Positions 42,992 through 51,100 of a stretch of 64,000 nt of DNA are shown one piece after another (position 1 is the stretch's first letter; the number at the start of each line of letters is the position of its first letter). Both the position numbers and the translations under genes were made by a program. Origin of the DNA: Latescibacteria bacterium UBA6620 (GTDB lineage: Bacteria > Latescibacterota > UBA2968); NCBI GenBank assembly GCA_002433075.1, contig DJHM01000041.1:1-64000 (forward strand), written 5' to 3'. Below the pieces are notes generated by a model, which had not been told where the DNA came from, ran no database searches, and worked only from the letters and a program-made list of their open reading frames with translations.

Positions 42992-44002
42992 ATGTACATA
43001 GGCACGCAGGGTGTCCCTCACGATGACGACTCGCTGAAAGTCCTCTCGCAACTCGGGGTCAATAACATCGCTCAGAGTCCCTCGGAGCCGTGGAGCGAAT
43101 GGTCGACGGACTTGCTGGTTTCCATGCGCGAGAAATGCGACAGCTACGGAATCCGCATGGAAATGATGCACCTCCCTCTTTCGGGGCGGGTGGCCATCCC
43201 GGGAAACCTGGACAACCCGCAGAACGAAAACGAAGCGGGGGCCATTTTTCTGGGGGCCAGCGACGAACGTGAACGCGCCATCGATCGCGTGTGTGAAACG
43301 ATCCGGATGGCGGGCGAGGCAGGTCTGAGAGGCCTGATGTATAACATCACGATCCTCGGCCACATGCGGACCGAATCGACGAAAGGTCGAGGAGGTTCCG
43401 AGCTGTCGACCTTCGTGTTCGACGAACTCGACCAATCCAAAGGCGAGTTCGAACAGGGCGCAGCCGATACAGACACGATGTTCGAGCGAATCGACTACTG
43501 GCTGCAGAAGGTCATTCCTGTCGCCGAGGAGTACAAGGTCCAGATGGGATGCCATCCCTCGGACCCCGGCATCGGGATGAACAACACCTATCGTGGAGTC
43601 GCCCGTCCTCTGGGAATGCCGGACGGCTTCAAGAAATTCATCGAACTCTACGACAGCCCCTACAATGGACTCAATTTCTGCCAGGGCTGCATGTCCGAGG
43701 CGTTGGAGAATCCAGGCGAGGAAATCTTCGATGTCATCCGGTATTTCGGTGAGCGGAAAAAGATTTTCAACGTCCATTTCCGGAACATCAAGGGAGGGCT
43801 CAACAATTTTTCCGAAGTCTTCCCGGATGAAGGCGACATCGATATGCTGAAGGCGCTGCAGGTCTATAAGGATGTCGGTTACGAGTACATGATCATGCCG
43901 GACCACGTCCCGAGAATGAGTGGTCCAGCCGCACGAGAAGTCGGGTTCGCCTATAGCTATGGCTACATCCACGCCGCCATGCAGGTGGTCGAATCGTCAT
44001 AG
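42992..44002 (+). CDS. UxuA/ManD-like mannonate dehydratase family, tandem copy 4
   Basis: A 336-residue paralogue; ATG with AAAGGAG upstream. It belongs to the second subgroup: the N-terminal loop reads HLPLSGRVAIPGNLDNPQNE, and the segment after the metal His is NVHFRNIKGGLNNFSEVFPD. GCHPSDPGIGMNNTYRG, NFCQGCMSEAL and MPDHVPRM keep the metal quartet. The change from VGC to QGC beside the Cys ligand and MNNTYRGVARPLG instead of GVDRVMG would reshape the substrate pocket. A different acid-sugar stereoisomer from copies 1-3 is likely. Confidence 0.82.
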   Translation: MYIGTQGVPHDDDSLKVLSQLGVNNIAQSPSEPWSEWSTDLLVSMREKCDSYGIRMEMMHLPLSGRVAIPGNLDNPQNENEAGAIFLGASDERERAIDRVCETIRMAGEAGLRGLMYNITILGHMRTESTKGRGGSELSTFVFDELDQSKGEFEQGAADTDTMFERIDYWLQKVIPVAEEYKVQMGCHPSDPGIGMNNTYRGVARPLGMPDGFKKFIELYDSPYNGLNFCQGCMSEALENPGEEIFDVIRYFGERKKIFNVHFRNIKGGLNNFSEVFPDEGDIDMLKALQVYKDVGYEYMIMPDHVPRMSGPAAREVGFAYSYGYIHAAMQVVESS

Positions 44003-44109
44003 TGCGCCCTCGCAGGGGTCGGCTCCGCTTCAACGCGGGCTCCCTACGACTCGTCGAACAATCGAAAACGTAGTGCGATTCTCTCCACCCAGGATAAGGA
44101 CGGTTAACA

Positions 44110-45120
44110 GTGTATATCGGAACGCAAGGTCGTTTTGAAACGGACGAAGAGCTTCAGGTCCTGTCACAGCTCGGCATCAACAACGTCGACATCACACCGG
44201 CCGAACCGTGGACCGAATGGACCACGGACACCTTCGTCAAAATGCGTGAGCAATGTGAGAAGTTCGGTATCGAGTTGGAGCTCACCCATCTCCCGCTGCG
44301 TGGTCGTCCTGCCATCGCGGGCAATCTGGACGAAAAGGCGAACGACAACTACGCCGGGGTCATTTTTCTTGGCCCGAGCGACGAGCGTGAACGCGCAATC
44401 GATCGTGTCCACGAAGTCATCAAAATGGCCAGCGAAGCCGGTCTGCGGGGGCTCCAGTACAACATTACCGTCCTGGGCCATATGCGCACCGAACGCTCCA
44501 CCGGACGGGGCGGCGCGAGCCTCTCCACATTCAAGTTCGATGAAATGGATCAATCTCTGGGTGAATTCGAGGGGGGTGCGGCCGATCTCGACACGATGTG
44601 GGAGCGCATCGACTACTGGCTCCAGAAGGTCATTCCCGTCGCCGAAGAGTACAAAATTCAGATGTGCTGTCATCCCTCCGACCCGGGCATCGGAATGGAC
44701 AACACCTATCGGGGCGTCGCACGACCATTGGGCATGCCCGAAGGCTTCAAGAAATTCGTCCAGATGTACGACAGTGACTACAACGGGCTGAACTTCTGCC
44801 AGGGATGCATGTCAGAGGCGTTGGAAAATCCTGGAGAGGAAATCTTCGACGTCATCCGCTGGTTCGGCGAACGGAAAAAGATCTTCAACGTCCACTTCCG
44901 GAACATCAAGGGCGGGCTCAACAACTTCTCCGAAGTGTTCCCCGACGAAGGCGACATCGATATGCTGAAAGCGCTGCAGGTCTACAAAGAGGTCGGGTAT
45001 CCCTACATGATCATGCCCGATCATGTTCCCGTCCTGTCAGGGCCGGCTCCTCGCGAAGTCGGCTTCGCTTACAGCTACGGCTATATCCACGCCGCGATGC
45101 AAGTCGTCGATAGTAAGTAG
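44110..45120 (+). CDS. UxuA/ManD-like mannonate dehydratase family, tandem copy 5
   Basis: A 336-residue paralogue closest to copy 4. GTG start with AAGGA upstream. It shares THLPLRGRPAIAGNLDEKAN, CCHPSDPGIGMDNTYRG, NFCQGCMSEAL, NVHFRNIKGGLNNF and MPDHVPVLSGP. Its first pocket motif begins with Cys-Cys-His. All metal ligands are present. It is the last of the tandem set; the downstream spacer 45121-45274 is purine-rich and then contains a CCGCC/GGCGG inverted stretch, with no gene. Copies 4 and 5 differ at many scattered positions, so they are not recent duplicates. Confidence 0.82.
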   Translation: MYIGTQGRFETDEELQVLSQLGINNVDITPAEPWTEWTTDTFVKMREQCEKFGIELELTHLPLRGRPAIAGNLDEKANDNYAGVIFLGPSDERERAIDRVHEVIKMASEAGLRGLQYNITVLGHMRTERSTGRGGASLSTFKFDEMDQSLGEFEGGAADLDTMWERIDYWLQKVIPVAEEYKIQMCCHPSDPGIGMDNTYRGVARPLGMPEGFKKFVQMYDSDYNGLNFCQGCMSEALENPGEEIFDVIRWFGERKKIFNVHFRNIKGGLNNFSEVFPDEGDIDMLKALQVYKEVGYPYMIMPDHVPVLSGPAPREVGFAYSYGYIHAAMQVVDSK

Positions 45121-45274
45121 GTGGCGGACGAAAGAGAGTCAGAGGTACACAGAAGCTGAAGGGGGGAGAAGAGATTGGGGGAGCGGGAGACCCGCCTCCG
45201 CTGCGCTCCGGCGGGGCGAGCAGGCGTGGTGATTCTTTTCGCTCTCTTTCTCGTAGCGTTGTAGGGGTATTTAC

Positions 45275-46435
45275 TTGAAAATCAAATCCATCGAAGCCTT
45301 CAGGGCCGATTACAGCAAGGGCGGCGCGAAGCCCCGAAACCGGTATCTCCAAGAGGGTCTGGAGCCATCCAGCCCAATGGCCCGATACCCCGCTTACCGG
45401 GGGAAGCGTTCCTCGTGGACACCTCCCTGGGGGAGCACGGCGTGTGTCGTCACGGCCGAAGACGGCACGTTCGGTTTCGGCGTCTCGGCTTTCTCTGCGC
45501 CTGTCGTTCGAATCATCAACGATCATTTCGCCCCGCACCTCGAGGGTGAAAACTGTATGGCGACGGAGAAGGCGTTCGACGTGATGTCGCGCATCGCGTC
45601 CGTCTTCGGGGGCTACGGCCTGGGCAGTTACGCCATCAGCGCCGTCGATCTCGCCCTGTGGGATCTGAAGGGCAAGCTCCTGGAGCGGCCCGTCTACGAA
45701 CTCCTGGGCGGGCCCCAGAAGGACGCCATCACCTGCTACGCCACCGGCTTTGACGTCGAGTGGTATCTCGAGCTCGGCTTCAAAGCCATTAAGCTTCCGA
45801 TGCAGTACAGTCCGGTCGACGGTCTCGAAGGAATAAAGAAGACGGAAGCCCAGGTCATCAATGCCAGAAAGTTGATGGGCGACGAAGCCGAGCTGATGCT
45901 CGACTGCTGGATGGCCCTCGACGTCGAGTACACCGTCCGGCTCGCGGAAGCCCTTCGCCCCTACAACTTGAAGTGGATCGAAGACTATTTGATGCCGGAG
46001 GACCTGGAGGGATTCGGTCAGGTACGCGAGCGGCTGCCCTGGTCAGGGCTCGCAACCGGAGAGCATTGGTATCTACCACAGACGTTCTCGACCGCGATCC
46101 AGAAGAAATACGTCGACATCCTGCAGCCCGATTTGCTCTGGGCGGGCGGAATCTCGTGTGGTGTTCGGATCTGCCATATGGCCGAAGCTGCAGGACTCTC
46201 CGTCATCACACACGGTGGCATGAACTGGCCCTACGGTCAGCACCTCGCCTACGCCATGCCCGCGATCCCCTGGGGTGAACGTTCCGGTGGCGTCTCGTCT
46301 CCCGGAGTGAAACTCGAGGATATGGTCGCCATTCCAGGCACACAGATCATCCGGGATGGCGAACTGATCCCGAGTGATGTCCCCGGCTTCGGGCAGGACA
46401 TCGACATGAAGTGGGTGGAGTCGATCCGGGTGTAG
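45275..46435 (+). CDS. L-rhamnonate-dehydratase-like enolase-superfamily enzyme
   Basis: A 386-residue acid-sugar dehydratase. TTG 45275 with AGGGG upstream begins MKIKSIEAFRADY. Several stretches match rhamnonate dehydratase (RhmD) as I know it: SPMARYPAYRGKRSSWTPPW, HFAPHLEGEN, SAVDLALWDLKGK, ERPVYELLGGP, the general-base Lys173 in AIKLPM, LDCWMALDVEYT with the first metal Asp, WIEDYLMPED, TGEH, then DILQPDLLWAGGIS and ITHGGMNWPYG for the His. Product would be 2-keto-3-deoxy-L-rhamnonate or an epimer, a substrate of the HpcH/HpaI aldolase type seen at 38476. The exact sugar acid is not proven. Confidence 0.85.
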   Translation: MKIKSIEAFRADYSKGGAKPRNRYLQEGLEPSSPMARYPAYRGKRSSWTPPWGSTACVVTAEDGTFGFGVSAFSAPVVRIINDHFAPHLEGENCMATEKAFDVMSRIASVFGGYGLGSYAISAVDLALWDLKGKLLERPVYELLGGPQKDAITCYATGFDVEWYLELGFKAIKLPMQYSPVDGLEGIKKTEAQVINARKLMGDEAELMLDCWMALDVEYTVRLAEALRPYNLKWIEDYLMPEDLEGFGQVRERLPWSGLATGEHWYLPQTFSTAIQKKYVDILQPDLLWAGGISCGVRICHMAEAAGLSVITHGGMNWPYGQHLAYAMPAIPWGERSGGVSSPGVKLEDMVAIPGTQIIRDGELIPSDVPGFGQDIDMKWVESIRV

Positions 46436-46470
46436 GGTTCGCAATTAGCTCAAAAACGTCGCAAGACGCT

Positions 46471-46555
46471 GTCACCCCGGTACGCTTCTTGGCCGGGGTC
46501 CACTTTGATCTTCGATACGAGGAAAAATGGATCCCGGCCAGAGGCCTGCCGGGAT
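46471..46555. repeat. Hairpin repeat family B, inverted pair
   Basis: Copy B1 at 46471-46502 reads as the reverse complement of GGACCCCGGCCAAGAAGCGT plus ACCGGGGTGAC; copy B2 at 46528-46558 reads TGGATCCCGGCCAGAGGCCT plus GCCGGGATGAC. Together they form an inverted pair with about 25 bases between, in the spacer before the PhyH gene. A third copy, at 51046-51080, has the B1 loop (AAGAAGCGTA) but the B2 outer pair. Confidence 0.75.
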
Positions 46556-46580
46556 GACAATCTCTTTCTCCTCTGTCCGC

Positions 46581-47363
46581 ATGAGCGAGCATCCAACCCA
46601 AACCGAACGAGACGCCTTCGAACGGGACGGTTACCTCGTCGTCGAGAACGCGCTTTCGTCCGATCTCGCCGCGTGCCTGACCGAGCGTCTGGAATCGGTC
46701 ATCAAGATGCGGCGAGCGATGTACGAGCGGGGCGAACTCCATCACGGTCGAACCCAGATCGACGGGGCGAACACGCGCATCTTCCACATCCTCGAAAACG
46801 ATCCCATCTTCGCGGAACTGATCGATCACCCTCCCATCGTCCCCTACATCAGAGCGCTCCTGAACGAAAACCCTCACTTCCACGCGTCGGACGCCTACTT
46901 GGAAGTTGAACCGACGCCCGATCGCGGCCCGGGCTGGCACATCGACGGCCACGATAGCGGTTATCGAGGGCTCCGACCGGACATTCCGCATCTCCAGTTG
47001 AAAATCGCCTACTTCCTGTCGGACATGACCGATCCCGATCAAGGCAACCTGCTGCTCGTCCCCGGCTCGCATCGGGCGAATGAGGATCCCCTCCCGGATC
47101 GACGCGCTGCATTCGATACGATGACCGACGCGGTCCAGGTGTGTGTATCCGCCGGTACGGCGGTGATGTTCCACAACGCGGTCTGGCACACGAGAGGCCC
47201 GTTCACCCGGGAGGGCGGTCGGCGGATCATGCTCTACTACGCCTACGAGCATCCGTGGATGCTTGCGAACGACGAGCATTTCAGCTATTCGCGCACCTTC
47301 TACGACCGTCTGTCCACCGAACGGCGCGCCTACTTCCACGGCTGCGTTTTCGAGAAGGCCTAG
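46581..47363 (+). CDS. Phytanoyl-CoA dioxygenase (PhyH) family protein
   Basis: A 260-residue oxygenase-like protein. The ATG at 46581 (MSEHPTQTERDAFERDGYLV) is chosen because the frame upstream runs through the hairpin repeat. GWHIDGHD contains the iron His-x-Asp, LKIAYFLSDMT the core strand, NLLLVPGSHR the signature, and VWHTRGPFTREGGRRIMLYY the distal His and the Arg. The full set suggests an active Fe(II)/2-oxoglutarate hydroxylase. It heads a tight run with two dehydratases and a glycosidase-like protein, so its substrate may be a modified sugar or an ether-linked compound. Confidence 0.85.
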   Translation: MSEHPTQTERDAFERDGYLVVENALSSDLAACLTERLESVIKMRRAMYERGELHHGRTQIDGANTRIFHILENDPIFAELIDHPPIVPYIRALLNENPHFHASDAYLEVEPTPDRGPGWHIDGHDSGYRGLRPDIPHLQLKIAYFLSDMTDPDQGNLLLVPGSHRANEDPLPDRRAAFDTMTDAVQVCVSAGTAVMFHNAVWHTRGPFTREGGRRIMLYYAYEHPWMLANDEHFSYSRTFYDRLSTERRAYFHGCVFEKA

Positions 47364-47383
47364 CCCGAGACAAGGGGTACGCT

Positions 47384-48559
47384 GTGAAAATCACCGAAGT
47401 CAAAACCTACACTGTCGGCGAGCGTGGCCGGAATTTCCTCTTCTGCAAAGTCTTCACGGACGAAGGCATCTACGGGCTTGGTGAGGCGACTGCGATTCCC
47501 AGCATCCAGACCGAGATTCATCACAAAGCCAGTGTCCTGATCGGCGAGGACCCCTTCAATATCGAGAGGTGCTGGAGCAAGATGTTCCTCCAGACCCACG
47601 GGATGACAGGGATCGTCGGTGGCGGGGCGATGTCGGCGATTGAGATCGCACTCCACGACCTGAAAGGCAAGGCGTTCGGGATGCCCGTCTGGCAGTTGCT
47701 CGGGGGCAGGATGCGCGAACGTCTTCGTGTCTACACGCACGCTACCTCCGGCCACACGTGGACCGAGCGCGACGATCGTCCCGAGGAAGTCGTAATCGCC
47801 GAGAAAGCGCGTGCATTCGTCGATGAGGGCTACACGGCACTCAAAATGGGTGGCATCCAGCACATCGTCCGCGATATCACGGCCGTCCGAGAGGAAATCG
47901 GCGACGACATCGACATCGCCGTCGATCTGCACGGAATGCCCTGGATGACGACCCGCGACGCCATCTCGATGGGCAGGCGACTCGAGGAATTCGGCCTGCT
48001 GTTCTACGAGGAACCCGTCGCACCCGAGAACGTCGAAGCCCTCGCTCGCGTTTCCGACGCAGTCGACATCCCCTTCGCCGCCGGCGAGCGCGTCGCCTAC
48101 ATCTACGGCGCGAGAGAACTCATCGAGCGGGAGATCGTCGACGTCATCCAGCCCGACGCGGGTCGCTTCGGCGGGTTTGCCCAGATGAAGAAGCTGGCCG
48201 GGATGGCCGAGGCCCATTACATCCAGGTCGCACCTCACGACGGATCGCTCGGTCCCGTCGGAGAGATCGCATCGCTTCATTTCTGCGCGACGATTCCCAA
48301 CTTTCTGATCTGGGAGCACCTGACCGGAGACGTGCAGTGCCGCTATGAAATCATGGCACCCCAACCCGAAGTCGTTGACGGATATATGGCCCTTCCCGAT
48401 GGGCCGGGCCTCGGCGTGGACCTCGTCGATGACGCCGTCGAACGCTATGCCACTGAGCTCACAGCCTATGCCGGATACGCCCAGGATAACACATACAACG
48501 CGCAGTATATCTTCGCCCGACACCCGAGAGCCGCCTGGCTGAACCCGCCGACAGAGTGA
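47384..48559 (+). CDS. Galactonate/gluconate-dehydratase-like enolase-superfamily enzyme, copy 1
   Basis: A 391-residue acid-sugar dehydratase; GTG 47384 with AAGGGG upstream, MKITEVKTYTVGER. The barrel has Lys154 (LKMGG), the D-galactonate-dehydratase-type Asp-x-His (Asp181, His183 in VDLHG), EEPVAPEN, AAGERV, DVIQPDAGRFGG and QVAPHDGSLGPVG with the second catalytic His. In DgoD the two bases are both His, and the same arrangement is seen here. Expected product is a 2-keto-3-deoxy aldonate. It is followed by its close paralogue after 7 bases. The insert THATSGHTWTERDD is missing in copy 2. Confidence 0.86.
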   Translation: MKITEVKTYTVGERGRNFLFCKVFTDEGIYGLGEATAIPSIQTEIHHKASVLIGEDPFNIERCWSKMFLQTHGMTGIVGGGAMSAIEIALHDLKGKAFGMPVWQLLGGRMRERLRVYTHATSGHTWTERDDRPEEVVIAEKARAFVDEGYTALKMGGIQHIVRDITAVREEIGDDIDIAVDLHGMPWMTTRDAISMGRRLEEFGLLFYEEPVAPENVEALARVSDAVDIPFAAGERVAYIYGARELIEREIVDVIQPDAGRFGGFAQMKKLAGMAEAHYIQVAPHDGSLGPVGEIASLHFCATIPNFLIWEHLTGDVQCRYEIMAPQPEVVDGYMALPDGPGLGVDLVDDAVERYATELTAYAGYAQDNTYNAQYIFARHPRAAWLNPPTE

Positions 48560-48566
48560 GGCACCC

Positions 48567-49694
48567 ATGAAGATCACGGAAGTCAAAACATATACCGCCG
48601 GAGAACCGGACGGCCGGAAGTTCCTGTTTTGTCGTGTCTACACCGATGAGGGGATCTACGGCGTGGGGGAAGCCTCGGCCTGGGCCGCCATCCAGACCGA
48701 GATCCACAACAAGGCCTCGGTCATCATCGGTGAAGATCCGTTCAACATCGAGCGGTGCTGGAGTAAGATGTTTCTTCAGACCCACGGAATGGCCGGTGTC
48801 GTCACCGGAGGCGCGATCTCCGCGATCGAGACAGCCCTGTGGGACATCAAGGGAAAAGCCTTCGGCGTGCCCGTCTGGCAGCTGTTGGGCGGCCGGATGC
48901 GCGAAACCCTCCGATGCTACACCCACGCCGACACGCCGGAGAAGGCCCGTGAGCTTGTTGATGAAGGCTACAATGGTCTGAAGATGGGCGGGGTCGAAGG
49001 CGCGGCCAAGCGCGTGGCCGACATGCGGGCCGAAGTCGGAGATGACGTCGACATCATGGCTGATCTGCACGGCCCACCCTGGATGACCACACGCGATGCC
49101 ATTTCAATGGGGCGTGTGCTCGAGGACTACGGCATCTTCTTCTACGAGGAGCCGGTCGCCCCCGAGAACCCCGAGGCGTTGGCCCGCGTGTCCGACGCTA
49201 TCAACGTGCCGCTCGCGGCCGGTGAGCGGCTCGCCTACATCTACGGTGCGAAAGAGCTGATCGAGCGGGAGATCGTCGACGTCATCCAACCCGACGCCGG
49301 GCGCTTCGGGGGCCTGACCCAGATGAAGAAACTGGCAGGGATGGCTGAAGCCCACTACATCCAGTTCGCCCCCCACGACGGCTCCCTCGGTCCGATCGGT
49401 GAGATCGCATCTCTGCACCTTTGCGCGACATTACCAAACTTCCTGATCTGGGAACATCGTACCGGCGATGCTCAATGTCGTTACGAAATCATGGCCCCTC
49501 AGCCCGAGGTCGTCGACAGCTACATCAGAATCCCAGAAGGTCCAGGGCTCGGAATCGACATCGTCGACGACGCGGTCGAATCCTACCCGGTCGAACTGAT
49601 CAGCGGCCACTCAGGCTACACCCGAGACGAACGCTACGACAGCCAGTTTGTCTACGCCCGAGATCGTAGAGGGCGGTGGCTTAAACCCGAGTAG
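48567..49694 (+). CDS. Galactonate/gluconate-dehydratase-like enolase-superfamily enzyme, copy 2
   Basis: A 375-residue tandem paralogue; ATG with GAGG upstream. It shares most of copy 1, including DEGIYGVGEASAWAAIQTEI, GEDPFNIERCWSKMFLQTHG, LKMGGV, DLHGPPWMTTRDAISMG (Asp166, His168), EEPVAPEN, DVIQPDAGRFGG and FAPHDGSLGPIGE. It lacks the 16-residue insert of copy 1 after the LRCYTHA strand, which faces the active-site mouth. The pair probably handles two related sugar acids. The glycosidase-like gene starts 14 bases after its stop. Confidence 0.86.
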   Translation: MKITEVKTYTAGEPDGRKFLFCRVYTDEGIYGVGEASAWAAIQTEIHNKASVIIGEDPFNIERCWSKMFLQTHGMAGVVTGGAISAIETALWDIKGKAFGVPVWQLLGGRMRETLRCYTHADTPEKARELVDEGYNGLKMGGVEGAAKRVADMRAEVGDDVDIMADLHGPPWMTTRDAISMGRVLEDYGIFFYEEPVAPENPEALARVSDAINVPLAAGERLAYIYGAKELIEREIVDVIQPDAGRFGGLTQMKKLAGMAEAHYIQFAPHDGSLGPIGEIASLHLCATLPNFLIWEHRTGDAQCRYEIMAPQPEVVDSYIRIPEGPGLGIDIVDDAVESYPVELISGHSGYTRDERYDSQFVYARDRRGRWLKPE

Positions 49695-49708
49695 GACGCC
49701 CGTCATTT

Positions 49709-50905
49709 ATGGATGAATTCATCGAACAAAGACGTCGCCTCGCCCGTCGTCCCCGCCGCATTCTCATGAACTCCGACGGCGGCGACACGACCCAGACCCC
49801 GGACGATGAGCCCCGGACCCCCGAGAATTTCCTCAAGTACCGCGTTGGGGCCCTTGGCGGATCTCAGGTCGACGCGATCCTCGATAATACCGCGGGAGAT
49901 TTCTCGGCCTTCAACCCGGAGCGGGAATCCTACGACCTGCACCTGGGCGGCGGACCCATCCACGACTGGGCGAAGGCTCTGATTGACCAGGGCTTCGACG
50001 GTCTGCAGATCAAGATCGATTTCGGCCGCGCGAACGGGATCGAAGTCTTCCGCTCGTTCCGGATGAACGACACGCACGACGCCAAACGTCCCGAACTTCT
50101 CCCTCAATGGAAGAAGGACCATCCCGAGTGTCTCCTCGGCAAGTCGGGCGAGATCCCTCCCTACGCAGGCGGCAGATGGTCGGGTCTCGACTACGGAATC
50201 GATCTCGTTCGCGACAAAGTGTTCCGCGTCATCCAGGAGACGTGCACGAACTACGATGTCGACGGCATCGACCTCGATTTCTATCGGCACCCCCACTACT
50301 TTCGTCCCCAGTTGAGCGGAGATCCCGTCACCCAGGATCACTGCGACCTCTTGACCGATCTCCTAACCCGAATCCGCCGTATGACGGACGAGGTCGGTCG
50401 CCAGCGTGGTCGTCCACTGTTGATCGTCGCGCGCGTGTTCGACTCTGTCGGTTACAGCAAAGCCATCGGCTTCGACATCGAGCGTTGGATGGACGAAGAC
50501 CTGGTGGATATCATCGCCGGCGGAGGCTACGACCATCTGGAACCGTGGGAGAACTGGGCTGAGCTCGGCAGGCGCTACGACGTACCTGCCTTCGCCTGTA
50601 TCAGCGCGTCCCGCCTGAAGCGGAGCCGCTTTCTCGATCCGAAATCGCTCGAGGCCACCGGCGGTTGGATGGCAAAGGGACATCCATTGTTTAGCCCGAT
50701 CTGGCGCGGGGAAGCCGCCAACGCCCTCGAGGCCGGAGTGTCGGGCATCTACACCTTCAACCTGCACGACCCGGGGGAGGACGTCTTCTGGCAGATGGGA
50801 AGTCTGGAGACACTCGAGGGGCACGAATCACTGTATGAATTCAACCCCGGCATCCACGCAGGGAATTGGCTGAAGGGTGGAGAGAAGTTTATTAAACGAC
50901 CTTAG
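49709..50905 (+). CDS. TIM-barrel glycoside-hydrolase-like protein, paralogue 3 (short)
   Basis: A 398-residue protein, ATG 49709. The barrel matches the 6499 and 9263 proteins: FRMNDTHDAKRPELLPQWKK, HPECLLGKSG, NYDVDGIDLDFYRHPHYFRP, GRPLLIVARVFDSVGYS, and IYTFNLHDPGEDV near the end. The two acidic residues in IDLDF are candidates for catalysis. It lacks the C-terminal beta domain of about 130-150 residues present in the other two, and its N-terminus (EFIEQRRRLARRPRRILMN) is rich in Arg. It ends the PhyH-dehydratase run, and a double-hairpin element starts on the base after its stop. Confidence 0.68.
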   Translation: MDEFIEQRRRLARRPRRILMNSDGGDTTQTPDDEPRTPENFLKYRVGALGGSQVDAILDNTAGDFSAFNPERESYDLHLGGGPIHDWAKALIDQGFDGLQIKIDFGRANGIEVFRSFRMNDTHDAKRPELLPQWKKDHPECLLGKSGEIPPYAGGRWSGLDYGIDLVRDKVFRVIQETCTNYDVDGIDLDFYRHPHYFRPQLSGDPVTQDHCDLLTDLLTRIRRMTDEVGRQRGRPLLIVARVFDSVGYSKAIGFDIERWMDEDLVDIIAGGGYDHLEPWENWAELGRRYDVPAFACISASRLKRSRFLDPKSLEATGGWMAKGHPLFSPIWRGEAANALEAGVSGIYTFNLHDPGEDVFWQMGSLETLEGHESLYEFNPGIHAGNWLKGGEKFIKRP

Positions 50906-51008
50906 CGTCCTCGTGCAGAGCACGAGGACGAGCAATCGCTAAGAACACAAAACGGGCCCGGTGTGAACGACGCGCCAGGCGCTCGCCCCTGTGCTCTGCA
51001 CGGGGGCG
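50906..51008. repeat. Double-hairpin repeat element (BIME-like), copy 2
   Basis: Left hairpin 50906-50930 is identical to that of copy 1 (stem CGTCCTCGTGC, loop AGA). Right hairpin 50984-51008 has stem CGCCCCTGTGC, loop TCT, closing GCACGGGGGCG with one G-T mismatch. The middle is shorter than in copy 1 but retains CGGGCCC and CGCTC before the right hairpin. It begins directly after the TAG of the 49709 gene. Confidence 0.8.
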
Positions 51009-51045
51009 TAAACGCCGCCTCCGAGCCAGACAATCGAGCGGCGAA

Positions 51046-51080
51046 AATGGATCCCGGCCAAGAAGCGTACCGGGATGACA
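51046..51080. repeat. Hairpin repeat family B, copy 3
   Basis: ATGGATCCCGGCCAAGAAGC followed by GTACCGGGATGACA. Against the 46471 copy, the outer pair changes from C-G to T-A on both arms while the stem is kept, a compensatory change that points to selection on the folded form. It lies between the double-hairpin element and the nitrilase gene. Confidence 0.72.
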
Positions 51081-51100
51081 CCTAATGCTTGGGGCTACCT

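Noticed and set aside
39351..45120. Assembly artefact as explanation of the five UxuA-like copies
   Set aside because: The copies differ throughout, fall in two subgroups, and their spacers and start codons differ, so they are true paralogues.
47360..48586. 408-codon antisense frame over the first galactonate-dehydratase-like gene
   Set aside because: The sense strand has a complete enolase-superfamily protein with all catalytic motifs; the antisense peptide has none.
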